A DNA stretch of 64,000 nucleotides from Prorocentrum cordatum (lineage: Eukaryota > Sar > Dinophyceae > Prorocentrales > Prorocentraceae): assembly GCA_963575745.1 (NCBI GenBank), contig CAUYUJ010017969.1, forward strand, positions 26,001 to 90,000, in the 5' to 3' direction. Below the pieces are notes generated by a model, which ran no database searches, was not told the origin of the DNA, and saw only the letters and a program-made list of their open reading frames with translations. Positions 1 through 9,737 of the stretch are shown one piece after another; the first letter of the stretch is position 1; each line of letters begins with the position of its first letter. The position numbers and the translations under genes are program-made.

Positions 1-1812
1 GGAAGGTCCTCTCGTAGGCCTCCACCACAGGACCTGGCAGCGCATCCTTGTATACGAAGGCACCTGGATACTCGAGTGCCAACTTGGCATGCCGTTCGCG
101 GTCACCAAAAAATACCGATAGATTCTGCAAAGGCACCAACTCTTCCGCCACGCCCAAGCGCTGACATAAAGATACACGCACAGCCTCCAAACCAGGTCTA
201 GCCCGGGCGCGACAGCCAACCGCCCGGGTGTGGCCGAGCTTGCTATCCAGAGAAACCAAGGAATACAAGAACTCCCACTCCTGTTGCTCTAGGTGCTCGC
301 TGGTCCAGTATTCGCCACGTTGCTCGCGATAGCGACGATACGCTACGAGCCGCTGCGTGGTCCTGCAATCCACGAGATACTGCGCCAGTAACTGCTTTTT
401 CACCTCCTCGGCCGAGACACCCTTCTGCAGCTGCTCCAGGACATACTCCCCGCATACGTGGCTGTGTATCTCCTCAGCATTCTCCAGTATTGCCAGCTGC
501 TGGGAGGGCGCCTTCAGCCACTTCTCCAGGGACAACAAATTGGCAAATACCCCGGTCTCCGCGCGATACTTGTCCACCAGCGCTCGCCCTCTCAAGCCTT
601 CTACGTGGTACCAGTACTGGAGGTCCCTGCGCGACAACGCGTAGACGGCGCAATTGCCATGTTTGGCACCGTCTCCGAGTCGATACTTGCCGAGCCACTC
701 TCGCAAGGCATACTGACCCGCCTCATACCCCCAGGCCTTCAGACGCACCTGCATATTCTGGTAAGTGAGGCCAAGGCCCAAGTCGGAGACCTGCTCTCGA
801 TACCGCTTGCCGCATGCCGCCTCTACAGCATCCCCCGTCAGCAGCTTTATACAAACCACATCTGTGGAAGAAGAAGCTGCCGTGGCCTGCTGCTTCGATA
901 CGGGCTCCTCCCAGTCGACCGCGGCAGGCCGTTTGCCCACGCGGACAGATCCGGTGGCGGCTGGCCGTTTCAATACCCCGCCTGCGACCTGTGCCGCCGG
1001 GCGCTTCAATACACGCTTGGTGACGGCCTGGGCGGATGAAGCCGCCGCCTGCACTGAGGAGCTCACCGACGCATACACATCGCACCACTGTCTCAACACT
1101 CCTCGGGACACCAAGACAGCTTTCCGTCGCATACGCAACGCGGTATGCAACGTGTGGTACTTCAGCCCTGGATATACCGCGCGCACGTGGTCACCAAGTG
1201 CCGCGTCGAGCTTTTCAGCCGTGTCATACTGCAAAGGTCCAGAGTCAGGGTGATACTTCACGTGCCATTGCCTCAAAACCATACCGCTGACAGCGACGGG
1301 AGGATCGCTCTCCGAGAGAAGCTGCGAGAGGACCTCCGCGGCGGCCTCGTCGGCGAAGCTCTCCCGATACTGATTGAGTCGAAGACGCTGGCCTATACAT
1401 TCCTCCACAGCTTGGGCAGTATTGAATGCTCCCTTGGCGCCCCACTCAGTGCTGAGCCACTTCTGGCATACCCTGGCGTCAGCAGATACAGATAAATGTC
1501 CCAGGAGCCACTGCTTCAGGACGGCCCCGTCAGTAGTCCCCTCGGGCATGTCTGTGCGAATACGTTCTCCATACCAGGTCTCCAAATGGCCAGCGTTCTG
1601 CACTATGACAAGCGTCTCTTTGGAAGAATACTGCAGTAGCCACGCCGTTGCGACCGGATTTGACACATACAGTGGTGGATCCAACCGTCGGAGCGCCCCA
1701 CATAATTTGAAAGCTGTATTATACTCGATGCCCAGATGGCGGATGGCAGAGCCGTGCTGCTCCTCCAGCTCCTTGGCGCTAGAAATACTACCTTGCCAGG
1801 CACAACCCGATA
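1..1812 (-). CDS. Tandem-repeat protein with W-x2-KY(R) repeats and KRPAA linker, partial
   Basis: One minus-strand frame stays open from about 1942 down to base 1 with no stop (about 640 codons) and leaves the window at its C-terminal side. Reading downstream it holds at least five degenerate repeats of about 50 residues. They start like L-E-x3-G and end in a tryptophan/tyrosine signature such as RQWHVKYH, REWLGKYR or QKWLSTEW. After the repeats, near 970-1050, comes a linker with three KRPAA motifs, a basic pattern that could be a nuclear localisation signal. A further repeat and a Tyr/Leu/Gln-rich region follow. The pattern is periodic and compositionally normal, which supports real coding. 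No catalytic motif was recognised and the family is not known to me. It could be a host protein or an unknown transposon protein. The start is not visible; the preceding repeat lies in another frame. Confidence 0.6.
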
Positions 1813-1980
1813 CTTGACCCACCAAACCTTGCACGCCTGGTGACTGACCTGGATACCCTTTGCAACGAGCGCCTGATGCAAATAAAACGGGCTGCCGCAG
1901 TCGGCCAAGGGAGGCCGCGACAGCTCTGGGCCATACTGCTCGTCAAGGGCTTTCGCCGACAAAGCCATGACCCATCCAAG
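1803..1980 (-). pseudogene. Upstream repeat unit of the same protein in another frame
   Basis: This piece encodes one more copy of the 50-residue repeat, beginning near ALDEQYG and ending WWVKYR. It lies one frame away from the long open frame downstream. The shift occurs within about 20 bases (near 1795-1815). That is too short for an ordinary intron, so a one-base indel or an assembly error is likelier. The open frame continues upstream to about 2229, but there it reads into dispersed repeat DNA and no longer looks like protein. An exon border may lie near 1970. Confidence 0.45.
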
Positions 1981-2059
1981 AACACAGGCGATAACTTGAT
2001 CCGAGATGGCTACGGATGTGACAGTGATCAGTGATTTTGTTCGATGACGTGGTGACACA

Positions 2060-2700
2060 CTGACTTGTTGTGGTACCATGCCGACAACGACGACGCGACG
2101 ACGCGCGCATGTGTCCCGCATGATATTTTTTGCAAGGGACTGTGGCCCCTGGCAGGCGCGCGAACGCCGTTGAAAGAGCTTGCGAAAACAGCTCGCGCGA
2201 GCTCTATAACATAAATGTTGAAAAACCATTGGTTTTTAAGGATTCGGACAGCGCGCGCGGGTAGAAATTTTGAAAATTCGTACAGATGTTTCGAGAACCT
2301 ACGGTGCGATTCGTATGATTTTATGTTGCGCGGTGCTAAAATTCCTAAGAAACCCAATGATTTTTGAAGATTTCGGCGTGCGCGCGCGAAGAAAAAACGA
2401 ATGTGTCCCACATGGAATTATTTGACAGGGATGATGGCCCTGGCAGGCGCGCAACCTTTGTTGCAGAAGTTCGAAGCACGTGAAAAAGTTGCTCGCAAGA
2501 GCCCGTTTGACAGAAATGTTGAAAAAGTATTGGGTTTCCTAAGAAATCCGCAAGAGCGCGCGGGGTGAATGTTTGAAACCCTTTTTTTGAAAAACCATTG
2601 GGTTTTTCATGTTAGTATGTGAAAATCGCTACGAAGACTAAGGTTTTGGAAGGATTACGTCTTGCGCGCGCGAATGTGCACTTCGTGTCATTTGTTGCAA
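2060..2700. repeat. Dispersed hairpin plus alternating-CG repeat modules, site 1
   Basis: This stretch holds several diverged copies of a module. Each has an AAACC/GGTTT hairpin followed by a GCGCGCG run and then a TGTCCC...TTGCAAGGG motif. A clean hairpin is at 2588-2609 (TGAAAAACC, ATT loop, GGGTTTTTCA). Related modules recur at 44045-44560 and 46890-47340. No gene is seen here. Confidence 0.6.
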
Positions 2701-2719
2701 GGGGTTATTGAAGTCTGGT

Positions 2720-2854
2720 CATGTTAGAACAAGAAATGTCCACTTTGCCTATTTTTTGCAAGGGAAAACCGATCGTAACAACACAACATGTTAGAACAAG
2801 AAATGTCAACTTTGCTTTATTTTTTGCAAGGGAAAACCGATCGTAACAACACAA
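2720..2854. repeat. Two tandem copies of a 67-68 bp unit
   Basis: The units at 2720-2786 and 2787-2854 both start CATGTTAGAACAAGAAATGT and end in ACACAA. They differ at only a few bases. The same start, in the form GTTAGAACAAAAAATGTC, follows the hairpin modules near 44526, so the unit belongs to that repeat family. Confidence 0.8.
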
Positions 2855-2984
2855 CCGGATCTGGTATACCCCGTTTTGCCTGAGACTTCCTCACGAAAAT
2901 GATGAAAATGTGGCTGCGGCCTAGGCGCGGCGGGGGGGGCGCGCACCAGGGGCCCCAACAATAATTATTCTTTAGAATTAATAA

Positions 2985-3108
2985 TGTTCAACAACAACAA
3001 CAACATCATCATCAGTATCATCATCATCATCATCATCCTCATCACCATCATCATCATCGTCATCACCATCGTCATCATCATCACCACCATCATCATCATC
3101 ATCGTCAT
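2985..3108. repeat. CAT/ATC triplet microsatellite
   Basis: Imperfect CAT triplets with AAC at the left end. The tract cuts off the 3' end of the LINE 1 frame, which runs straight into it. Confidence 0.9.
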
Positions 3109-3836
3109 ACCAACTCGTACTCCAACTCGAGGTGGTTCCTCTTTACCAACACGTACTCCAACGCCGCACGCCCCACCTCTTGGTACGCCAGGACACGGGC
3201 AGCCTGCCTGTGCGGCGAAGACACCGCGAAGTCGAAGGCAGCAGGCGCTCCCTGGAACCAGGAGGGAATGTAGACATCTGCAGGCCGGCGCCCATTCACC
3301 TGGACGTCGTCTGGGCGGGGCGGTAGGAGGCCAGGTTGCTCGAGCGTCGGGTTGAAGCCCGCACTGGTGGCGAAGGTGCCGACCACGTTCCTCGCCCCGT
3401 TGCGCCGGTGGACGCGATCCCCGGCCCCCGCGCATAGTCCTGCGCGCCGGCCGTGGCGGTCGCAGACGTCCTCGCAGCAGGGGCAGAAGGGCTCAGTCTC
3501 GTACACGGGCATGAGGAGCCTGCGCTTGACCTCGCACGCGAATTCCTCGGGTTCGAAAAGGAGCCCCAGCTGCTCGCTGGGCTGCGCCTCGAGGAAGTCT
3601 GACGCGCCAGGCAGCATCTCTGAATTGATGTCAGCGCGGTCAGCTGCCCCCAAGCCCGCCAGAAAGGTCTGGTGCCCGCGTTCGTCCACCGCGGCAGAGA
3701 GCTGCTTCTGCGCGGCCCTGTCGAGCGCCGCCGGGTCGAGGCCGTCCGCCGGCGCCAGCAGGGCGTTGTACGCCAGGAGCGCCTGCCCCATCCAGCGTAG
3801 CCGCGCTGTCCGGCGCCCGCGTGTAGGCCGGGTCAA
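3105..3836 (-). pseudogene. LINE 1 C-terminus: zinc finger and restriction-like endonuclease
   Basis: This frame continues the RT after a one-base shift. It holds a Cys/His cluster (CPCCEDVCDRHG...C), then RVHRRNGARN, then RRPADVYIPSW and AAFDFAVSSP. The cluster, the R-H-N segment and two Asp-bearing strands (PAD-V and DFAV) match the layout of R2/CRE-type restriction-like endonucleases. In the family this domain nicks the target DNA for target-primed reverse transcription. The frame ends abruptly in the CAT microsatellite. Confidence 0.6.
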
Positions 3837-5235
3837 GGACGCAGCACAGGTGCCGCGTGGCTGCGAGGCTGGCCAAGTATGCGCCGGGCGCGTGTGCTGT
3901 CAGCTCCCGCAGACCGAGCCCCGCGTGGGCGAGCCCTCTGGCTGCCTGGCGCCACTGCGCGTCCGTCAGGTCCGCCGCCAGCAGGTTCGACAGCGCGCGC
4001 CGCTGGCCGTCGTCGAAGCAGCGCAACGCTTCCGAGAGCAGAGCAGACGGCGCCGCGCGGGCGCTGCACACGAGTTTCGCGTAGCTCGCGCAGTAGCGCA
4101 GGAGCGCGAGGCCAACCTGGGGGCGCACGTTGGCGAGCGCCTCCAGGGCGGGCTTCGTCTTGTCGGCGCGGCGCTGGGCGAACGCCTCGCAGTAGTCCTT
4201 CGCCCCAACAGGCGCCCCCAAGAGCTTGAAGCCGCCTCTGAGGACAACGCGGTCGACCCCCGTCTCTGCGCCCGCCAGGAGAGGCGCAGGGAAGAGGTCT
4301 GCCAGGCCGCCCGGCCTGCGTCCGCAGGGGAGCACGAGCTCGCACTTGCCGAGGTGGAGCAGGAGGCCCAAGTCAGGGCAGCGGCGCTGCAGAGTCGCTA
4401 GTGCACGCGCCACAGCCTCCTTCGAGCCCGCCAGGAAGCCGTCGCCCAGGTAGAAGGCGCATAGGTCCAGGTCTGCAGCGCCCGCAAGCTCCTCCAACAC
4501 CGCGCGTACGGCGAGGGCGAAGATCAAGGGCCCTAGCGGGCCCCCCTGTTGCACGCCTGCCTGCGAAGACATCACATGGCTGCCAAAACACAGATTGGGG
4601 GGCTCCGCGTAAGCCCAGCTGGCCCAGCGCTCCAGCTCCGGGAAGCGGGCACGGACAGCGCGCAACGCGGGGTCACGGTGCAGCGAGTTGAAACCGTTTG
4701 CAAAGTCGAGCTTGAGCAGCACCTTGTCGTCCTCGTCTGCATTTCGCTCGCACCACTGGCGCACGGCGTGAACCGTGGCTTCAGCCCACAGGGGGCTGCA
4801 GCAGCCTGTCTGCAGCGGCCAGAGCATCTGGCGCGCACGGCCCTCGACGTGGTCGCAGAGCACCTTGCTGGTCAAGCGGCGCAGGACCTCGCCGACCGCG
4901 ATCGGACGAAGTCCCCCGTCGTCCTTTTCCAACGCCACCAGCTTCGCACCTGCCAGGTGCGGCGCCAGCCCCCGCGGGGCCTCTCCGTTGGCGAGGGTCC
5001 GGCACGCCGCGGCGAGCAGCTCCGCGACCGTCGCCCGGGCGGCTGGGGTCACGGCGTCAAGCAGGTGCTGTGCTCGGAGGCCAGAGGGGCCAGGGGCCGC
5101 CCCTTTCGGGAAGGCTCGCAGCGCCCGCAGCGTCGAGTTCGGCGTGAGCTCGGGCGCGGCCAGGAGTTGGCCCAAGTGCCCCAGCGGGAGGGCAGCCGCA
5201 GGAGGGTGCAAGCGCTCCAGCGCACGAGCTGTCTC
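3800..5235 (-). pseudogene. LINE 1 reverse transcriptase with YLGD in place of YLDD
   Basis: The frame reads KGAAPGPSGLRAQ (about 5110-5065), a conserved lead-in of such RTs. It continues with LRPIAVGEVLRRL, motif A KLDFANGFNS (about 4680-4716), motif B around QQGGPLGPL and motif C at 4439-4459. Motif C reads AFYLGDG. The usual YxDD has lost its first Asp to Gly, which should abolish metal binding and polymerisation. The palm and thumb are otherwise continuous. The frame stays open past 3800, but sense is then carried by another frame. Plus-strand open frames opposite this gene are shadows. Confidence 0.75.
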
Positions 5236-5372
5236 CTGCCTCCCTCCCTCCCCCCTCCCTCCCTCCCTGCCTCTCCCCCATCCCTGCCTCCCTTCCTGCT
5301 GCCCCCCCTCCCTCCCTCCTCCCTTCCTCCCCCCTCCTCCATCCCCCATCCCCCCCTCCCCCCCCCCCTCGG
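5233..5372. repeat. Pyrimidine (CCCTCC) low-complexity tract
   Basis: Almost pure C and T on the plus strand. It truncates the 5' side of LINE 1. A separate G run lies at about 5545-5562. Confidence 0.9.
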
Positions 5373-6029
5373 CCAGTCGCGGGGGTGGCGCCCCCACTGG
5401 CTCTCTGGGGGCCGCCCAGAGGGGCGCCGTCCACGGTCCACTGCGCCCTGGGCCGCCTTCGTCGCGAGGCAGGCCCCGAGTTGCGACGCGGGCCGAAGGT
5501 TGCCCGCGCCCTCTGCGCCGGCCAGCCAGCGCGCCAGGGGCACGGGGGGGGGGGGGGGGGGAAAGGGGGCAGGCGCAAGGCGCGCGCGGCAGCAGGGGAG
5601 ACCAGGCAGGGACGGGGAAAGGAAAAGAGCGGCGTGGCCAGGGGCGGGGGGCGGTCGGGTCGGCGCCGCTGGTGGTCGTGGTCGCGGCGCTGTCGCGCTG
5701 ATCGTGGTCGTGGTCGCGGTGCTAGCTGGCGATGGTTGTCGTGCCGGCGTTGGTCGTGGTCGCGGTGCTGGCGGTCGTGGCGGTTGTCGTGATTAGGGTC
5801 GTCGTCGTGGTGCTGGTGGTGGCGGCGGTGGTTGTCGCGCTGGTGGCGGTTGTGGTCGCGGCGCTGGCGGCGGTCGCGGTGGTTGGCGCGCTGGCGGCGG
5901 TTCAGCTGGCGGCGGCCGCGCCAAAGGGCCGCCTGCCTAGCGCCCGAGCACGCTCAGCAGCATCTCAGCACTACCCCTTTGGAGGGTTCTGCTGATCTGC
6001 CGCCAGAGGCCGCCCAGCAGCTCGGAGCG
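5373..6029. other. Low-complexity spacer, no gene
   Basis: It contains a poly-G run and then, at 5650-5930, imperfect repeats of GGTCGTGGTCGCGG type. In the minus direction these read as Thr-rich sequence like the Ser/Thr-rich modules at 9.7-11.3 kb. No bounded gene can be defended. Confidence 0.6.
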
Positions 6030-6030
6030 G

Positions 6031-6452
6031 TCACTGTCGTCGAGGCCGACTCCGCAGCTGCGGCCGAAGCTGGCTGCCTCGTCGCTGGGCCAGCCGCCCG
6101 TCTCGAAGACAAGGGGGGCCAGCTCGCCCCCGTGCGGGGGGGGCCGCTCCCGCTTCTTGCCCACCGCCTGGAGCGAATGTTGAGCGCACGCAGGTGATGC
6201 TCCAGTCGACGTAGACGCGGCGTCCGGCGGCTAGGTCGTTGGCGGACAGGCCCAGAACCGCCTGCCGGAGCACTCCCGCGCGGGGGCGTCGGCGATCCCA
6301 GGCGGGAACGGATTGCTCCGCGGGCGCGGCGAAGCCAGCGAGCTCGGCGCGCTTCGCAGAGCGCCAGTCGCGGCAGCTGTTGCGGCGCCCGCTGCGGGAC
6401 TCACCCACCTCGCACTTGACGGCGCGCCAGCCGCGCGGGCCCAGGAGCTCAT
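6031..6452 (-). pseudogene. LINE 2 C-terminal remnant
   Basis: Two overlapping frames carry short plausible pieces, including LSANDLAAGRRVYVDWSIT (about 6190-6250). The strand-like RVYVDWSIT resembles the last strand of the endonuclease region in LINE 1 (AAFDFAVSSP). The similarity is weak and assignment rests mainly on position downstream of the RT. Confidence 0.35.
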
Positions 6453-6748
6453 TGCACAGGCTGCCGCTCCGGCGGCGGCGCCGGCAGCGTGAGCCAGGCG
6501 GGCAGACCAGGATGCAGACGAGGGTTGGGCTTACGGGGGTCGTCTGACTGGCTGCGGGCGCCCGTGCCCCCGCCCCCCCGCACGCATAGGCGGCGGCCCT
6601 CGTCGAGCGCCCGCAGCAGCTTCTCCCCGTCGGCCGCGGAGGCCGTCTTGCCCCAGTGGTTATGCAGCTCGGGCCGCGGTTCTGCCGCGCAGCCTATCCA
6701 ATCGAAAGGCGCCTCGAGGGCGTCTGCAGCCCGGAGAGCTGCCTCCGC

Positions 6749-8670
6749 CTAGTCGAGCGTCTGCTGTGTCCGCGGGCAACAGGCTTGGAATTCCTCTAGC
6801 GAGCTGGCTCCAAGGCAGGCCATCACGTCGCGAAGAAGCAGGGCCCAGCTAGCAGCGTAGGCAGCAGGCGCCGCCCGGGTAGCCGAGGGGAACGCGCGTC
6901 CGCCGTCGGCAAGGCGCAGCGTGGCCAGGAGCCGCTGGCGGGGGCCCAAGGTTCCGCTGGCGATCTCCCCCAGGCAGCCGAAAAGAACGCGGCCCAGCTG
7001 CTCCGCCCAGCCCCCTGAAGGTCGGTTGGCGCGGAGGCGGTGGGCGACGCATCCGCGGGCGAAGGTCTGCAGGAAAGCGAAGGCGCTCTCGGCCCGCGGG
7101 CCTGTCGCAGCTCTTGCGGGCGGGTGGCAGACGCCGGCGCCTCGGCCGCGGCCGCGGCCCCGTCTGAGCCGGCATGGACAGTCACCCCGTCGCCCCCCCC
7201 CCACCCCCACCCGCTCAAGCCAGGGGGCAGCGTTTTCCAAACACGCGAGGTGGTCGACCCAGCGCCCCCGGACAGCGGCGGGCAAGTGGCCGCGCCCTCC
7301 CGCAGGCCACGCCTGCGTCTTGCCCCGTTTGACTGCGAGTCCGCGTCGGGCGAGGCTGTCGGTCGCGACCTGCATGGCTGCGTTCGCGTGCCCTGGCGGG
7401 ACGAAGACCATGATGTCGTCGAGGTAGCTGAGAACCCTGCAGGAGGTCGAGAGGGCCTGGAGGCGGCGGTCGACTTCGCCGAGCGCGTCCGCGGGCAAAC
7501 CTGGCTGGCCCACGCCGCTGCTAGCCCGAATGCGGCGCGCGTCGTCTGCAGGGTCGCCCCACCAGTAGTGCCGCGTGGTGCCCGCGAGCCAGCCGTGGGA
7601 ACGCCGGAACAGCCGCGCGGCCCGCTTGCGCACACTGCCCAGCCCTGCCTCGGGGGACGCCGTCGAAGGCGTTGGAGCAGTCGAACGCCAAGGCGACCCC
7701 AAGCGGGCGCTCTTCCGAGAGCACTGCGGGGCACTTGTTCACGAGTTCGCAACCCAACCCGCCGCGTGGCCGACCACGCACTGGCGGGGGCCGACTGCGC
7801 CCTTTATGTCGTCTTTGTAGACGTCGCAGGCAGCCCTCGCAGCGAGGCGGCGGAGGACGGAGCCGCAAGCAATCGGCTGGAGGGTCACGCTACGCATGCG
7901 CTGGGCCAACAGCCGGGCCCCCAGGTTGGCGCGCGCGGCCTCCACGCTGAGCTCGCCGAGCAAGAACGCGACCGCGACGCCGGCCACCGCCTCGAGAGCG
8001 GGAGTGTCCGCCAGCAGCGTGCACAGTGCTCAAACCTGCCGCCGTTGGGCCCCGTTCCGGAGCGGCGCGGGCTCTTCGCCGGTCTCTTGGCTGCGGCCGC
8101 GGCCAGGGCTGCGCGAGTGTCCCCGTCTGGTGCGGCTGGTGCCTGTGAGAGGTGCTGCTCCGGCCACCCTGGAAAGAAGCTCTGGAGGCCGGCCTGGACG
8201 CCGGGCCCTGCGGCCAGCGCGCCAGGGCGGAGGGCACGCTGCATCGCCTTGCTGATGAGGTGTTCGCCCAGCAGCGACTCCACCGACTGGGCGCCCTGCT
8301 TGGCTGTTGGAGCGCTGCCTCCTCTTCTCAGCCCGCGGGTCGTGGCCGTCGTGGACTCGCGCCAGAGCCCCCCCCAATCCCCCTGTTCAGCCATCCGCAA
8401 ACGTCGCGTAAGATCCTGGTCAAACCGCCAGAAGTGCGCGCCTTCTGGCCCCCGCGCGTTTTCCGGCGTGAACAGCATCAGCCTGTCGAAAAACGTGAAG
8501 GCCTTCTCTGCCCTGGCCTGAGCGGCAGCATCGCCGGCGGCTCTCGCGGCCAAAAGCTGCTCGGCAACGCGCCCGCACAGCTGGGCCAAGCGGCGCTCAC
8601 GTTCGCCGGCGCCTGGAGGATCGTCGGGACGTAATGCCCCAGGGCGTCGTAGTCCATAGTGCCCCACCAT
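6749..8670 (-). pseudogene. LINE 2 reverse transcriptase, in pieces
   Basis: Successive fragments in different frames carry RT landmarks. These are TGPNGGRFEHC (about 8035-8070), VTLQPIACGSVLRRLAAR (about 7850-7900), motif A ALAFDCSNAFDGVPR (about 7655-7700) and motif C SYLDDIMVFVPP (about 7400-7435). The YLDD catalytic pair is intact, but the frame is not. The fragment from 7702 to 6749 continues through thumb and linker. The element must have been active once; this copy cannot be translated as one protein. Confidence 0.7.
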
Positions 8671-9572
8671 TGCAGGTTAGCGGGTTGGATCGGCACGCTG
8701 CTGGCGGGGGCCCCTGGCTCGGGCCCGAGCGCCCCGTCGTCCCCCTCCAGCAAGGGCACGCCTAGCGCAGCGGCCTGGCGGGCGGTGTCTGGGCCCGTCC
8801 GAGCGCGTTTGGCTCTGCCGCGGTCTGCGACGTACTCTGCCCCGGTGGGCTGGCCAGGGCGGCCGCAGTGGCCGCGGACGGCGTTCCGCTGCCCTGGCGA
8901 AAGGGCCTCCGCTTCCCGCACCTGGTCGCAGGGCCCCAAGCCGTCCTCCACGCATGCAGGGTGGTAGTAGAGCGGATTGGCGAGGTCTGGGCTGCACACC
9001 CGTTGGCCCCCCTTGGCAAGGGCTTCCTGGCAAGCTGGTGCTCGGCAGAGGGCGCCGCGCCTACTCTTCAGCACGCTCACCGCCGAGGCGGTTGCGCGCA
9101 AGTCTCGTCCTCCCGGGACTCTGGGCTCGGCGTGCGGCTGCGGTGGAGGCGGCCCCGCTGCCCCTGGGAACGCAGGCCAGCAGGCCGCGGCAAGGACGGG
9201 CACGCAGGCATGGGGCTCCAGAGTTGGGCACCCCGCGACGGCGACTGCGGCGCTCAGGAGATGGCAGAGCCGCGGCGCGGTGTGGGCGCCCCTGAGGATG
9301 GCCACAAGGCCCCCGACCCCGCAGAGCGCACGGAGACCTCCCATCCGCATCGCGCTGAGGGCCATGACGGGCACAGGAGCGCCAGAGCTGACAGCGAGCA
9401 GGGACGCCGCGGGGAGACTCCCCGATGTGATCGCTTGTCCGGCCAAGGTCAACAGCACCGCGATGGGAGTTTCTGGGCGTCGCGCCTGGAGGAGGCCCCA
9501 GAGCACGACCTCCGACGTCACGCGCGTGGCCATGAACGCCCCGAGCAGTACCCTGTCGATGCACCCAGGCAC
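8612..9572 (-). pseudogene. LINE 2 N-terminal region with zinc-binding cluster
   Basis: A hydrophobic Ala/Leu/Val-rich stretch comes first and may not belong to the element. It is followed by a Cys/His cluster: CRAPACQEAL, then VCSPDLANPLYYHPACV and GPCDQV (about 8930-9060). A conserved-looking segment LQWWGTMDYDALGHYVPTI follows (about 8625-8690). The spacing C-x4-C...C...H-x2-C resembles a nucleic-acid-binding zinc finger. After VPTILQAPA the sense continues in another frame, so this is the broken start of the LINE 2 polyprotein. Confidence 0.5.
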
Positions 9573-9737
9573 CCCAAAGTCGGGGTATGCGGCGCGTGGG
9601 TCAGGTGAGTCCGCGGTGGCGGTGCTCGTGTTGGCGGCGCCGCTGGCAGACCCAGCGCAGGATCGGAGGTTGTGCAGGTAGTAAAACTCCGCGCTGGTGG
9701 CGGCCCTACCGGGTGGGCCCGAAGGGAGGGGCGTCGC

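Larger units (their letters stand above)
3105..5235 (-). mobile_element. LINE 1: non-LTR retrotransposon remnant, RT plus restriction-like endonuclease
   Basis: A minus-strand non-LTR element. Its 5' end is lost in a CT-rich tract (5233-5372) and its 3' end in a CAT microsatellite. It carries an RT and then a zinc finger with a restriction-like endonuclease, the domain order of the CRE/R2-type superfamily. A frameshift near 3800-3836 separates the two parts and the RT active site is altered, so this copy should be dead. No poly-A tail or target duplication was found. Confidence 0.75.
6030..9572 (-). mobile_element. LINE 2: heavily frameshifted non-LTR retrotransposon
   Basis: Minus-strand coding sense jumps between frames at about 8610, 8040, 7868 and 7700, so at least four indels have accumulated. 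In order it shows a Cys/His-rich N-terminal region, an RT with motifs A and C, and a poorly preserved C-terminal part. The 5' end borders Ser/Thr-rich DNA near 9640. No terminal repeats or tail were seen. Plus-strand open frames opposite it, up to 493 codons, are shadows produced by high GC. Confidence 0.7.

Noticed and set aside
5732-5995. Val-rich hydrophobic frame resembling a membrane protein
   Set aside because: It comes from GGTCGTGGT-type repeats. No start context or neighbouring domain supports it.
3352-8521. Long plus-strand open frames opposite LINE 1 and LINE 2 (up to 493 codons)
   Set aside because: They lie antisense to recognisable RT motifs and have no motifs of their own.
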